A DNA stretch of 64,000 nt, taken from Hetaerina americana (lineage: Eukaryota; Arthropoda; Insecta; Odonata; Calopterygidae). The stretch lies in assembly GCA_022747635.1 (NCBI GenBank), contig JAKTNV010000061.1, positions 2,681,501 through 2,745,500 of the forward strand, given 5' to 3'. The notes under the pieces were generated by a model. It had not been told where the DNA came from, made no database searches, and saw nothing but the letters and a program-made list of their open reading frames with translations. Positions 36,298 through 45,665 of this stretch are shown here, in pieces (the stretch's first letter is position 1; each line of letters begins with the position of its first letter). The translations under genes were made by a program, and so were the position numbers.

Positions 36298-36405
36298 TAA
36301 ACCACAGTAATTAAGCCGGACGTTGCTATTGACAACGTAGAGTAAAAATCAACTCCGTACCAAGCCCTATGCGGAGTGTGCAATGCATATCCAGGGTAAT
36401 AAAGA
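36298..36405 (+). repeat. R2 dispersed repeat, copy 2 (degenerate)
   Basis: ATAAACCACAGTAATTAAGC, then CCGTACCAAGCCCTATGCGG and AGTGTGCAATGCATATCCAG parallel the R2 copy at 44598-44715 (ATAAACACAGTAATCAACCC, CAGTACTAAGCCCTATACGG, CGTGTGAAAATTCACACATC). It is the most diverged R2 copy and lacks an adjacent TA tract. Confidence 0.55.
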
Positions 36406-37949
36406 GGGGAGGAGCAGCTCTTTTTCCAGTGCTGCATGCGATTTCTCAGGAGGACACGGTAGCTGAAAAATCAGACAGCTTTTGTTAAGCTGACACTAAC
36501 CAGAGGCGTCCGTCACTCGAATATGAACCCGGTCCATGCGGTCAGCATCCAAAACTTCCCATCACTGGTTAGAACTAACAAAGGAGAATATAAATTGCCT
36601 GTATTCATGCGCTTTCCAAATAGAAGGATGTCAACAAATTAGACCAGCATTTACCCAATTTCTCGCCCGCCATCGTAAAACCTTCGCTAATTGGGGTCAT
36701 ATAAATATTCCCGTGTGTGCATTTTCACTAATTGTCCGTTAATCCCATTCCTATAAAGCTATGTTTTCTATGTCCGTCACATGAGCCACTAGTGTGTCAT
36801 CATTGGCTCGGGTGCGTTGGTCCATCGTGATTTCAGTCAAACAAACGAAGAGAGAAATAACAATCAACCGATATGGAAGGGGGAAGTATTTGGGTATGCT
36901 ATTGATCAATAAATTGCAACGCGTTTACTGAAGAGACAAACTTAAAACGTAATACATATTCCAATCATGTTATCTGTATAAGTTACCATTTCATAATAAT
37001 AACATATACCACCAACTTCTGCAATATCTGATAAATTATTTAATCTCCATTTTTTCAAAAATTTGGAAATCGTTCTTGCTCTAACTGTAATCAGATTGTA
37101 AACACAATCAATTATCATCAAGCGCACGGGCACAAATAAATTGCAAATAGAAGAATTGCCAGGGATTATGGGTTAAATAAGACCATGGAGCGGCCGACCG
37201 CTGGACAGACTGGACTCAAGATTTAATCATAGCGAATGCAACAACACGGTCCGTGATTTTTCTCGGTGACAGTAATCCTGGTGGAAGAGGGAAAAGACAC
37301 TCATTACACGGGGCCTCATTCCTCGGGGATAAATGTGTTGAGTAGGACTCTCTTGGGACCCCGATTATACCAATTCCCGACGTGGGCAATTACTTCTGCT
37401 CCATTTAGGCGAAGGGGAATCATTTTTATTTTTTGATATCCTTCTCGAGGGGAAATCCAACATACCCTACAAGTAATGTGCGGGTAAATCGTTTGAAGCA
37501 ACCGCTTGCACTCATAGCCTTCATTAATATTATTACTGTACTGAGTGTTTCCGTAATTGACCGTTTTCCTGCATTTCCGCTAAATATATCTTTGAAAGAA
37601 ACTGAAATATGAATAAAAGTTTGATCAGAGCATTGGAGGGAATCAAAGTCACATTCCAGGAATTTATCCGCGGTAAGAGGGTTATTTTCTGCCAATAGGC
37701 TATTAGAATTTGTATGGATTTTAAAAATTATTATTTGTTATGTTTTTCAAATATAAGGTGTTAAGGTGATGGCAAATGGCAAACTATGATCAATACAAGT
37801 TGAAGGCGTAGAGATTTCTTCAAGCGGAAACAACCATCGTGAGAATATCTCTGAAATCTAAGACTGTGAAAATTAACGTAAAAAGACTAAGAAGCCAGGC
37901 ATAGGTACTCCATTGGCCCTGTATTACGAAGACGAAACTTAAATTGGCG
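36406..37949. other. Non-coding stretch, nothing firm
   Basis: AT-rich. A possible decayed SINE head lies at 36460-36540 (ACGGTAGCTGAAAAATCAGA, later ATGAACCCGG), but the B box is poor. No gene recognised. Confidence 0.45.
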
Positions 37950-38640
37950 ATAAATCATCGAACGGCCATGGCGTTCCTATCAATTTATATTCCTTGCAGG
38001 AAGCATAATCCATGCAAACGAGTAAAAGGAAATGCGAGAGATAAGCACGCCTGCGTGAAATAGAATTTTTTCCTCCCCGTTTGGTGGATATTCTGAACGA
38101 AACGAGAAGGAACGCCGACGGCACTCGCGAAATAAAGAAAGAAAGAAAAAAAAAGAAAAACGAAACGCGATGATCTCCAAATTCCGTACGACGTGCGCCC
38201 ACATCGATTCGCGCTTTCTTCCTCGCCCTTAATTCCCGCATTATACGGCAGTATAAGCGTGCTCGAGCATCGCTTCCCCGCCGACACTCTCTCCATTCGC
38301 GTTTTATGGCCGCCGACGGCCCGAGCGACGGGGTTCACGTGAGGAGAGGAGACCATACCCCACACACACACACAGGAAATCAAGCGCACACAGATTGATC
38401 GATCGATTGGAGGGGAGGTTCGGGAAGGGGGAGGGGAGGTGGAAGTGCACGATGGATGCCTGGGCATTGATGATGCACACTCACAGACGTGCACGGAATC
38501 CGCATCCGATTTGTTTTCATTCGGAATACGGAGAAAACTCATGGGACGGGGAAGCGGGGGAGGTTTCATAAAAGCAGGGTTCGGCGTAAATTGCACACTC
38601 TCTCGACAATCGAGAGATGGCTTAATTTTCTGAACGAGAG
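37950..38640. promoter_or_regulatory. CpG-containing island holding the longest open frame of the window
   Basis: CpG-rich complex sequence (e.g. TTTATGGCCGCCGACGGCCC near 38303) with a palindromic GATCGATCGATTGG near 38397. A minus-strand frame of 220 codons (37985-38647) is the longest in the window. Its translation mixes Pro/Ser/Cys-rich and Phe-rich parts (FVFLFFSFFLYFASAVGVPS), with overlapping frames on both strands and no recognised domain. I regard it as a by-product of composition. The island may be regulatory. Confidence 0.3.
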
Positions 38641-39071
38641 ATTTCAAAGCCAGTACGCGACCTAGAACACACTCTCAGCAGCGAATTGTAACATTCAGAC
38701 ATAATATACAAACACAAATTTACCTTAACCATTAGGGAATATTCTTGTTTTGAACGACTTTAGTAAAGTTCTCAACTAATAGTTCGTATTCAGCTTCACT
38801 CTCTCGCGTGATTGGCTCTGCAACCCATTGTACTTAAGTTCCAATTCTACAGGATTCTGTGAGGACAACGAAACCAGTCGGTGTACATGTGATATAAAAG
38901 CGTGGGCTAAAATTGTGTTTTGTTTTCCAGTATTTTTTGGTCTTCACAAAGTTATACGGACTAACCGTGGTGGATTTGAGGGTGCATGACAAATGTTTGA
39001 GGTTGAAATAAGAGAGACAAAGCACAGAATAAGTAGGTCATATAATAAGGATTTGATGCTATGTATACATC
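38641..39071. other. Non-coding stretch, nothing recognised
   Basis: AT-rich spacer before foldback copy 2. Confidence 0.45.
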
Positions 39072-39355
39072 GATGATATACGAGGATCTCGTAGACGCAC
39101 TCACGAGAGCAATATAACATTTGGACGGCACCATAGAACACAAAAATAACATAGATAACACGTAAAATAACATTTACATTTCAGAAATTTAAAGCTTTCG
39201 GCCTTACTCAGATCAGACTGCTGAAGTGACTGGGGACTGCTGAAGAGACTGGAGACTGCTGAAGTGACTGTCTGACCTAAAGAAGGCCCCAGAGAAGGCC
39301 GAAAGCTTACTTTCTCAAATGTCAGCGTCCTGTTACGTATTATCTATTTTATTTT
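39072..39355. mobile_element. Foldback element FB, copy 2 (both arms)
   Basis: The left arm (39072-39215) contains GAGCAATATAACATTTGGAC, then GGCAC, AGATAACACGTAAAATAACA and AAAGCTTTCGGCCTTACTCA. The right arm (39273-about 39355) is its approximate reverse complement: TGACCTAAAGAAGGCC, GAAGGCCGAAAGCTTACTTT, CTGTTACGTATTATCTATTT. The arms are separated by three 19-base tandem repeats. The left arm matches FB copy 1, and the right arm matches the half copy at 44478. A non-coding foldback element, able to form a long stem in RNA or single-stranded DNA. Confidence 0.82.
39216..39272 (+). repeat. Three 19-bp tandem repeats in the foldback loop
   Basis: Three consecutive units of the form GACTGCTGAAGnGACTGnn at 39216-39234, 39235-39253 and 39254-39272 differ at only a few positions. 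They occupy the spacer between the two arms of FB copy 2 and are absent from the other FB copies. Confidence 0.9.
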
Positions 39356-39430
39356 TGGAGATAGTGGATATTGATGATGGGTGTGGTGTGTGTGTTTATA
39401 CACATACCACGTGTATGAGTATGTATATAC

Positions 39431-39513
39431 TATATAGTATATATATATATATATATATAAACCATAAACACAGCAATCAACCCGAAGACCCACTGGACTA
39501 CCGCGACCCATAC

Positions 39514-39597
<84 letters not shown>

Positions 39598-39623
39598 AGT
39601 ATATATATATGTATATATATATG

Positions 39624-39680
<57 letters not shown>

Positions 39681-39732
39681 GTATATATATATGTATATAT
39701 ATATGTATATATAATATATATATATATATATA
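39431..39732. repeat. (TA)n/(GT)n microsatellite complex interrupted by R2
   Basis: TA tracts at 39431-39459 and 39516-39732 flank a 56-base R2 fragment. The second tract contains a GT run (about 39546-39570) and two copies of a TATATAGTATATATATATGT-type motif. It abuts LINE-A copy 2 without a spacer. Long Tyr-Ile frames on both strands are artefacts. Confidence 0.92.
39460..39515 (+). repeat. R2 dispersed repeat, copy 3 (5' part)
   Basis: AACCATAAACACAGCAATCA followed by ACCCGAAGACC matches the R2 copy at 44598 (AACCATAAACACAGTAATCA then ACCCGAAGGTC). The remaining 3' half is missing and replaced by (TA)n. Confidence 0.7.
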
Positions 39733-40197
39733 AACAAAGGTTATGCGATTTTCTAGAAAGAAAAAGGCTAAGCTTAACATTAAAATAGGAGGGAAAAAAA
39801 TAGAGCAGGTAGAACAGTTTACCTATCTCAGTAGTGTTTTGGACCAACACGGTCAAAGTAGCAGGGACGTAAGAAGAAGAATTGCGCTAGGCAAAGAGGC
39901 TTTCACAAGGAGGAGGGAGTTGATGACGGGGACGTTGAGTAAGGATGTTAAGAAAAGACTCGTAAAAACTTTGATATGGAGCGTAGCCATGTACGGCGTG
40001 GAAACGTGGTCACTGAAACAGGAGGATAGACGTAGACTGGAGGCTTTTGAAATGGAATGTTGAAGACCGGGATTGAGGGGAGAATGTTAGGCAAACTAGG
40101 AAAGGGTAGGAACAGGATAGGGATGTTGGACGGGATGAAGGGAGGAAGAAAGTACTCTACCTAATAATAATAGAAAGTAGATGACCTAATAATAATA
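39733..40197 (+). mobile_element. LINE-A non-LTR retrotransposon, copy 2 (3' part with deletion)
   Basis: This is the 3' part of the same pol gene as copy 1. It starts abruptly at AACAAAGGTTATGCGATTTT, directly after (TA)n. A clean 106-codon frame (39743-40063) gives [40 protein letters not shown], then RELMTGTLSKDVKKRLVKTL, IWSVAMYGVETWSLKQEDRR, RLEAFEM. It then jumps to the LKTGIEGRML region, so about 110-170 bases encoding VWRRMEKVKW...GMVGE are deleted. The 3' end carries two copies of CCTAATAATAATA and runs into TA repeats. It is among the least mutated LINE-A fragments here and lacks the reverse transcriptase core. Confidence 0.9.
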
Positions 40198-40260
40198 TAT
40201 ATATTATACATGTTATGTATATATATATATATATAACATGTATACATATAACGTATACAC
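40198..40260. repeat. (TA)n tract at the 3' end of LINE-A copy 2
   Basis: ATATATATTATACATGTTAT then ATATATATATATATATAACA continue directly from the TAATAATAAT tail of the LINE. Likely an expanded LINE tail. Confidence 0.75.
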
Positions 40261-40417
40261 AAACTCCACGCCTATTATCAACATCCATTCTCTCACTCTC
40301 ATCAACGCCTCATTAACCATCAAACGAGTTAAAGCTGAAAAGTAATGCAAACATGCTTGCAAAGCGTAATAAAAATAAATAGCAAGATCGGACCAACGGT
40401 ACATTAAAATACAATTC

Positions 40418-41122
40418 TTAAGTTTCAAAATCATTTATATAATATTCAACATAGTCACCGTCAAGGCTTACACATTTCTCCCCACGTGTAACAAGTTTTT
40501 CCATTCCGTCACTGAAAACTCTTCCGACTTTTCTCGAATCTTGAATGACTTGACAGCTGCCTTCACCTCATCGTCCGAGATGTAATGATTACCCTTGAGG
40601 TGTCTCTGGAGTTGAGGAAAAATAAATTCGCAAGATCAGGGGAATTAGGAGGGTGTGGAATCGGTTATAAGTTCAGGTTTCGCAGAGCCTCACCAGTTGC
40701 GCGCGAGGTGTGTGGACGAGCGTTGCCATGTTGCAAGGTTATTGCCGACAGGCTGCCTTTGACACGACAAACATCTTCCTTGGATATTCCAAAATGGTTT
40801 AAATACGCTTTTGGGTGATTCGCCGGTCATTTTTAATCAAATCTTCGGCGAGTTTGCGATGTTTATCGACAGTGGCAGTGATCGGACCTCCGCTGCGTGT
40901 TCCACGAACAATTATGGCTTTTCCAGGCTTGAAACCACGAAAGTTTACTACCCATCGATTTACAGTAGACCTATCAACAGCATCGTCACCATGAACAACC
41001 TTTAAACGACGATGATTCTCAGCAGGAGTCACTTTTTCAGCAGTTAAAAATTCGATAACAGCACGCTGTTTAACTCGCGCTGACATAGCACTAGAACACG
41101 TCTCCATACTTCCGCTTCTCAA
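40418..41122 (-). mobile_element. Internally deleted mariner element M3
   Basis: Read on the minus strand from 41122 or the internal ATG at 41086, the frame gives MSARVKQRAVIEFLTAEKVT and PAENHRRLKVVHGDDAVDRS, then TVNRWVVNF. This is the N-terminal helix-turn-helix DNA-binding domain of mariner transposases. It continues through DKHRKLAEDLIKNDRRITQK to HFGISKEDVCRVKGS and then joins directly to LQHGNARPHTSRATGEALRN. The next blocks are PIPHPPNSPDLA, DEVKAAVKSF and DGMEKLVTRGEKCVSLDGDY, VEYY, ending at 40418-40420. About half the protein, including the first catalytic Asp, is deleted. The second Asp is Gly (HGNA for HDNA), and stops and frameshifts occur. Terminal inverted repeats were not located. 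A non-autonomous relic; domain-level identification is firm. Confidence 0.92.
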
Positions 41123-41298
41123 AATTCACTGGATGAACGCAACGACCTGAAACATGCGTTGAGAGGGAATGTTACTTCCACGTGTCACCTGGCGCGCTTA
41201 TTAAAGCCATTTCGTTCGCGCTCTACAACCATGTGTGCAGACGTTTGCAGCCTACCCTCGCAGTTACAAATACAATTGCGTTCATCTAAGTCTACATG

Positions 41299-41360
41299 GT
41301 ACCCTGCAAGCCACCGCAAGGAGTTTGCAAGGGCAATTAAACACCAGGCCTACATGCAAT
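41299..41360 (+). repeat. R1 dispersed repeat, copy 2
   Basis: GGTACCCTGCAAGCCACCGC, then AAGGAGTTTGCAAGGGCAAT and TAAACACCAGGCCTAC align with 57862-57925 (TAGCCTGCGAGCCACC, then GGTGGGGGTGATTACACACC, AGACTACC). It lies beyond the 5' side of mariner M3. Element type unknown. Confidence 0.55.
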
Positions 41361-42129
41361 ACATCAAAAATAAAGTTTTTCTTAAATTTTTGTTGCGTTT
41401 CATTCGCAAAATAATTCAAAGGATGTAGATCATGGTAACCAGAGGACAGGATTAGCATAACTACGTTGGCCCTGTAAAGTTTTCGGAGCTTCATCCGACG
41501 TCCGTTGTCTCCTTTCAAGTTCCCTCCAATGCCAAAGGACGCTTTCAGATCGAAGAAGAACAACAGACAACGGAAGCAGTGGCTCTCTGAAAGCCCTTCA
41601 GTTTCAATCAAGGAAATATCAGGGAAGCAGGCGCCTAAACGAGAGCTACAAATGTTACGAAGAAATTAGAATCAGTATTCTCCCGAAGATGTGGTTTAAA
41701 CAATTAAAACCTTTGGATACTTAAATTATGCCTCGATTTGGCAAATATTTATTTTCCCAAACATTAAACACAACTGATTTTGAAATACCACGTAACCATC
41801 TCAGGAAAATTCTTATGCATCATCCAAATAACGCACCCGTTCATTAAATGACAATACATAATCCATTTCCTCATCATTCTTTCGAATACAAACGTAGAAC
41901 GCGCTTTCAAATTTTAGACGTCATCTTCAGGTACAACGAAAACGGTGAGGATTATGTCTTGACCGCTACGGCAATACGTTGTACGTTAATAACAAAAAGT
42001 GGTGAGAAAACAATTAACATTTCCGTGCGGCATGACTTCCTACAAGTCAGCCCAAAAAGTTAAAAAAAAATCCGCAACCCCGTACATAATCAACGCGGCA
42101 CTTCAAATACACAATTTTTTCCCGTCATA
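41361..42129. other. Non-coding stretch, nothing recognised
   Basis: AT-rich. Short open frames on both strands, none recognisable. Confidence 0.5.
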
Positions 42130-43100
42130 TTCCCACTCACTCATTTCTTCGCGTTCGGATCTAAGGAAGACGCGGGGGCGGAGTAATGGGGCACGCGCGG
42201 GAGGGGAGGGAGAAGAGAGGTTGTGTTGGAGGAGAACACAACAGATGGGAGTGAAAAATGGAGGGGAGGGACGCATCAGGTTACCAAGGTTACGATATGG
42301 ATGGAGCGGAAGGAACTTGGGGTGAGATAAATAGAAGCGACGCCGCTGCTTTTCGGGGGTAAGGAAGATAGAGTGGATGAGAGGGGGGGCGAGGCAGATA
42401 GTGAGGGGCGGTGGGAGGAGGAGGGTGGCGGGGGATGGACGGGAGGGAGGGAGGGAGGGAGAAAGAGAGAGTGAGGGGGGTTGCAGGCGGTCGGGGCAAA
42501 GGGGGTTTTAAAGCAAGGGTCGATACATATAGCACGGCGGAGGAGAGGGCGGAACAGGAAGTGGTAGGTGGGATGCGGAAGGGAAAAGAGCAAACGAGGA
42601 TGGGCAACTTTCCCGCTGCCCTCCCATCCCCGATGATACGGAGGAAGGCGCCACGGTTTTCTTTTTCGACCAGAACTCCACGAACGAGGACGCTCTATAC
42701 AAATGGCCTCTCCTGCGGCACTGACACCCGAAACTCCCTCTTTCTCCTTCTCGCCAGTTGCGACCAGACGGCTTAAAAACGCAAAAAAAACACTCACACA
42801 CACACACACAAACACGCGACCGAACGGGCGCAAGGGGCAAACTTTGGCAAGGCGCCTTTGAAAAAAAAAAGATAAGACCCGTGGCTCATCTGTTGCCCCG
42901 CGACACGGGATTCGATCGGAACGCAAGGTGGACTCCTGAAAAGAAGAAGGGTGGTCGGGTCGACAACACGAGCGTGTGCACCCTCGAGTGGGAAAATCTT
43001 CGCTTCCCTTCGTTAATTTTCGTTGAAGTGTCTTCTGACTCCTTCGGGGGAAGGAGGAGGGAGGAGGTGGGGGATAGAATGGGTCACAAAAAATCCCTGG
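42130..43100. promoter_or_regulatory. Purine-rich, CpG-containing GC island
   Basis: Starts with complex CpG-rich sequence (GACGCGGGGGCGGAGTAATG near 42169) and passes through a GGGAGG-type purine block with GGGAGGGAGGGAGGGAGGGA near 42440. It then includes an ACTCACACACACACACACA run near 42791. Overlapping frames up to 216 codons on both strands are Pro/Ser- or Gly/Arg-rich composition products. Candidate regulatory island similar to 7.6-8.4 kb. Confidence 0.35.
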
Positions 43101-44477
43101 TCAAAACTAATCCGGAATAGCTCCATTTCAAAAATGAATGAAGCATGAGTTTTTTTTTATACTATCCGAGTTGTCATGGACGGGTTCAAAAATGGGCAAA
43201 AATGTTACTGCAACAGAAAATATTCGTGATGAAAAACTTGAAAAATTATCAAATTTCCTGGTCAAAACTATTAAAGGGAAGAGAATAATAATGATTTTAC
43301 GAAAAAAATTAAAACAGCAAGAGCGCATTTGTGCTAATCATAAAGTTTTATATTTTTCACACGCACTTGAATATTACAAAATGAAATTAGTGAATAAAAG
43401 AGAACTGAAAGGCTCAATTAAATAAGCTTCATTGCATAAACGAATAGTGAACGGACTTAAAATATTATAGGCACACTAAAGTCAACATTTCAAACTACGA
43501 ATCATACCAATAAAAAGCATTGAAACACGAAAAAGAAGAAGGCAACTAACTGCTACTGTTTTAATTCACTTACGTTGAACATCTTTCAAAGTGAAATATA
43601 TATAAAAAAAATAAGTGCATTCAGATACCACCATTTTTCACGTTGTAGTTAACGAGCTCATGACTTTTCATGCAAGTTGTTGAAATCCCCTCGTTAACTT
43701 TTGTCTCCGGCATGTACTAATAGCTTCATGCTTTCGGCATGCCTGCGGTGCTCTCCCTTTGAAAGGAGAGTAAGCCGCGCGCACTGGGGAGCATTCCACC
43801 AAGTTATGATTGATGGCACCGACCATGGCAGTGAATAATCGTGAAACTTTGATTGCCTGAGAAGTCGCTTAAATTACATGAATTAATACGAACGACAAGC
43901 ATGGCAAGAATTCCCGTCATTACAATGTCGACAAACTACCACGGATCTCATAATAATACGTGATCACGAACGAAATATTTCATTTAATACATCAAAAGGA
44001 CAAATGAATATTATTCACTGAGTGAACCAGGACCATTCCATATTTCACCGATCAAGGTCTTCAAAATTGCATAAATATCAAATCATGAGCCAATGCACGA
44101 GAGTAAGTGTTACATAAATGACAATGAAAGGAAGCGATTCCTGTTTTAAGGAAGTTCTCACTACATGATCTTTTCTCACGTTCAGAAGGAAGTAATTTCT
44201 TTCACATTAACAATGATTTCACCCAGACCGCATTCTATGACAAGACACCATGAGCCCGCGAGACAATAATAAGTTGCGATTATCATTTCAAGCTTTCATG
44301 CACTACGTAAATAATTTCAAATATCCGTGACTCTTCCTAAATGACAGAGTGTTATTTTAATTATGCTGACACAGTAAAATCGGAATGAATGTCAGGAGGA
44401 TAACAATCAGTATCCAAACAAATACTAATTATCCTACCAAAGAAATATTCAGAGCGCTTGGCTTTTGAATTCTATAG
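43101..44477. other. Non-coding stretch, nothing firm
   Basis: A 95-codon frame (43138-43425) is Lys-rich and resembles nothing I recognise. At 43730-43790 two small hairpins sit together (CATGC/GCATG and CTCTCC/GGAGAG arms) in a locally CpG-rich patch, of unknown meaning. Confidence 0.45.
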
Positions 44478-44586
44478 CCTGACTTGAAGAAGGCCTCAGA
44501 AGAGGCGAAAGCTCAAGCAATCTAAAATGTGTCCAATTACGTGTTATCTTTTTTATTTTATTTTCTATTGTGCCGTCCAAATAATA
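44478..44586 (+). mobile_element. Foldback element FB, copy 3 (right arm only)
   Basis: CCTGACTTGAAGAAGGCCTC, AGAAGAGGCGAAAGCTCAAG, then AATCTAAAATGTGTCC, TTACGTGTTATC, TTTTATTTTATTTTCTATTG and TGCCGTCCAAAT. This is the reverse complement of the left arms at 27243-27356 and 39107-39215. No left arm is visible upstream. It is followed within 12 bases by TA dinucleotides and the R2 repeat. Confidence 0.78.
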
Positions 44587-44597
44587 TATATATAACC

Positions 44598-44714
44598 ATA
44601 AAAAAACCATAAACACAGTAATCAACCCGAAGGTCGGTTTGGTAGGTGATGGTAGAGTTCACCCAGTACTAAGCCCTATACGGCGTGTGAAAATTCACAC
44701 ATCTGGGTAGGGGG
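44598..44714 (+). repeat. R2 dispersed repeat, copy 4 (best preserved)
   Basis: Runs from ATAACCATAAAAAAACCATA and AACACAGTAATCAACCCGAA through GGTCGGTTTGGTAGGTGATG and CCCAGTACTAAGCCCTATAC to GGCGTGTGAAAATTCACACA and TCTGGGTAGGGG. A GTGTGAAAATTCACAC inverted repeat lies in its 3' part. Matching pieces occur at 10332, 36298 and 39460. No coding potential. Possibly the end of a larger unrecognised element. Confidence 0.7.
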
Positions 44715-44747
44715 CGCCAGTGAAATTTAGAACAAATTTCACTGGCG
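44715..44747. repeat. Perfect 14-bp inverted repeat with 5-base loop
   Basis: CGCCAGTGAAATTT at 44715-44728 is perfectly reverse-complemented at 44734-44747 across the loop AGAAC. It directly follows the R2 repeat. Confidence 0.9.
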
Positions 44748-45596
44748 TAAATGACAAATGAAAAGAGACAATCATCATTCTCTGGGAGACTCAAAATTTT
44801 GCCAAGTGAAATCAGAATAATTCGTCATTGACTTCTTGTTTTCCCAGTACAATTAGAAAACCAAGGATTCAGTTGATCGTTAATTTCTGTATGAGTTTTT
44901 CCAGTTATTGTACAAGCCATAGCGCTTAGCCTAATTCTTTTTTTAAGTAAAATACCACCATTTTTGCCTAAAAAATCTTCTACATTGAAAAGGCTAAATG
45001 ATTGTCTGTGGAAATAATTAAATTCCAAGGAAGAACATGAGGCTTAGATTATTACAACTATATGCACAATCAGTCTGCATATAGAGATGGTAATGATATC
45101 AGACTATAATGTCCGACAATTTTTCCATTTCCACTTTAATGTGTGTGAATTGCATGAACTAATTTCTAATCTTGTGGCACTTTAACTTCCGATGGGAACT
45201 TGCAGAATGTTCTCTAGAAAGGCTGCAATTTATGGTCATAAATCATTTATTACTCATGCTGATATTTCTTCCTATCCCGAGGTTTTATTCTTTTTCATAG
45301 CCGGTAGTTTCTTAATGTAACCTCTGTCATTCATTTCAATTTTAAATAACATTCTCTGGAGGACATGCTTACGACGACGCTGAATTTCCTTCGATTCGAA
45401 AAATGTAATCTTTAACGAACACCCAACCAATCTTAATGATAATAATATCCTCAGATTGTGATCTCCTCTCGATATAAACATTGACAAACATTACTACTGC
45501 TATGATTTCTAATGGAGTTCATATTTTCACCGACTCTCTTCCAATCTTTCTCCACTAAAAACCAAACTGGTGGCTGGATTAACTTAGATTCAACCA
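44748..45596. other. Non-coding stretch, nothing recognised
   Basis: AT-rich with short open frames only. Confidence 0.5.
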
Positions 45597-45665
45597 GAGA
45601 TTCGAGCCTGGTTCCTCACTTTGGGAAGACAAGACAATCACCCCCGTCTACCATCTAATACCCAG
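45597..45665 (-). mobile_element. tRNA-derived SINE-like head
   Basis: The minus strand reads AGATGGTAGACGGGGGTGAT (A-box-like), TGTCTTGTCTTCCCAAAGTG and GGAACCAGGCTCGAATCTCT (B-box-like), at tRNA-like spacing. The tail resembles that of the unit at 14888-14950 (both read GAATCTCTGG). No cloverleaf. The SINE body would run to lower coordinates. Confidence 0.5.

Noticed and set aside
39344..39856. 170-codon minus-strand open frame
   Set aside because: Most residues are Tyr-Ile repeats from the (TA)n tract, and the rest is antisense to LINE-A copy 2.
42276..42926. 216-codon minus-strand open frame in a GC-rich island
   Set aside because: The translation is low-complexity Pro/Ser/Arg with simple repeats, and overlapping frames of similar length exist on both strands. 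It reflects composition.
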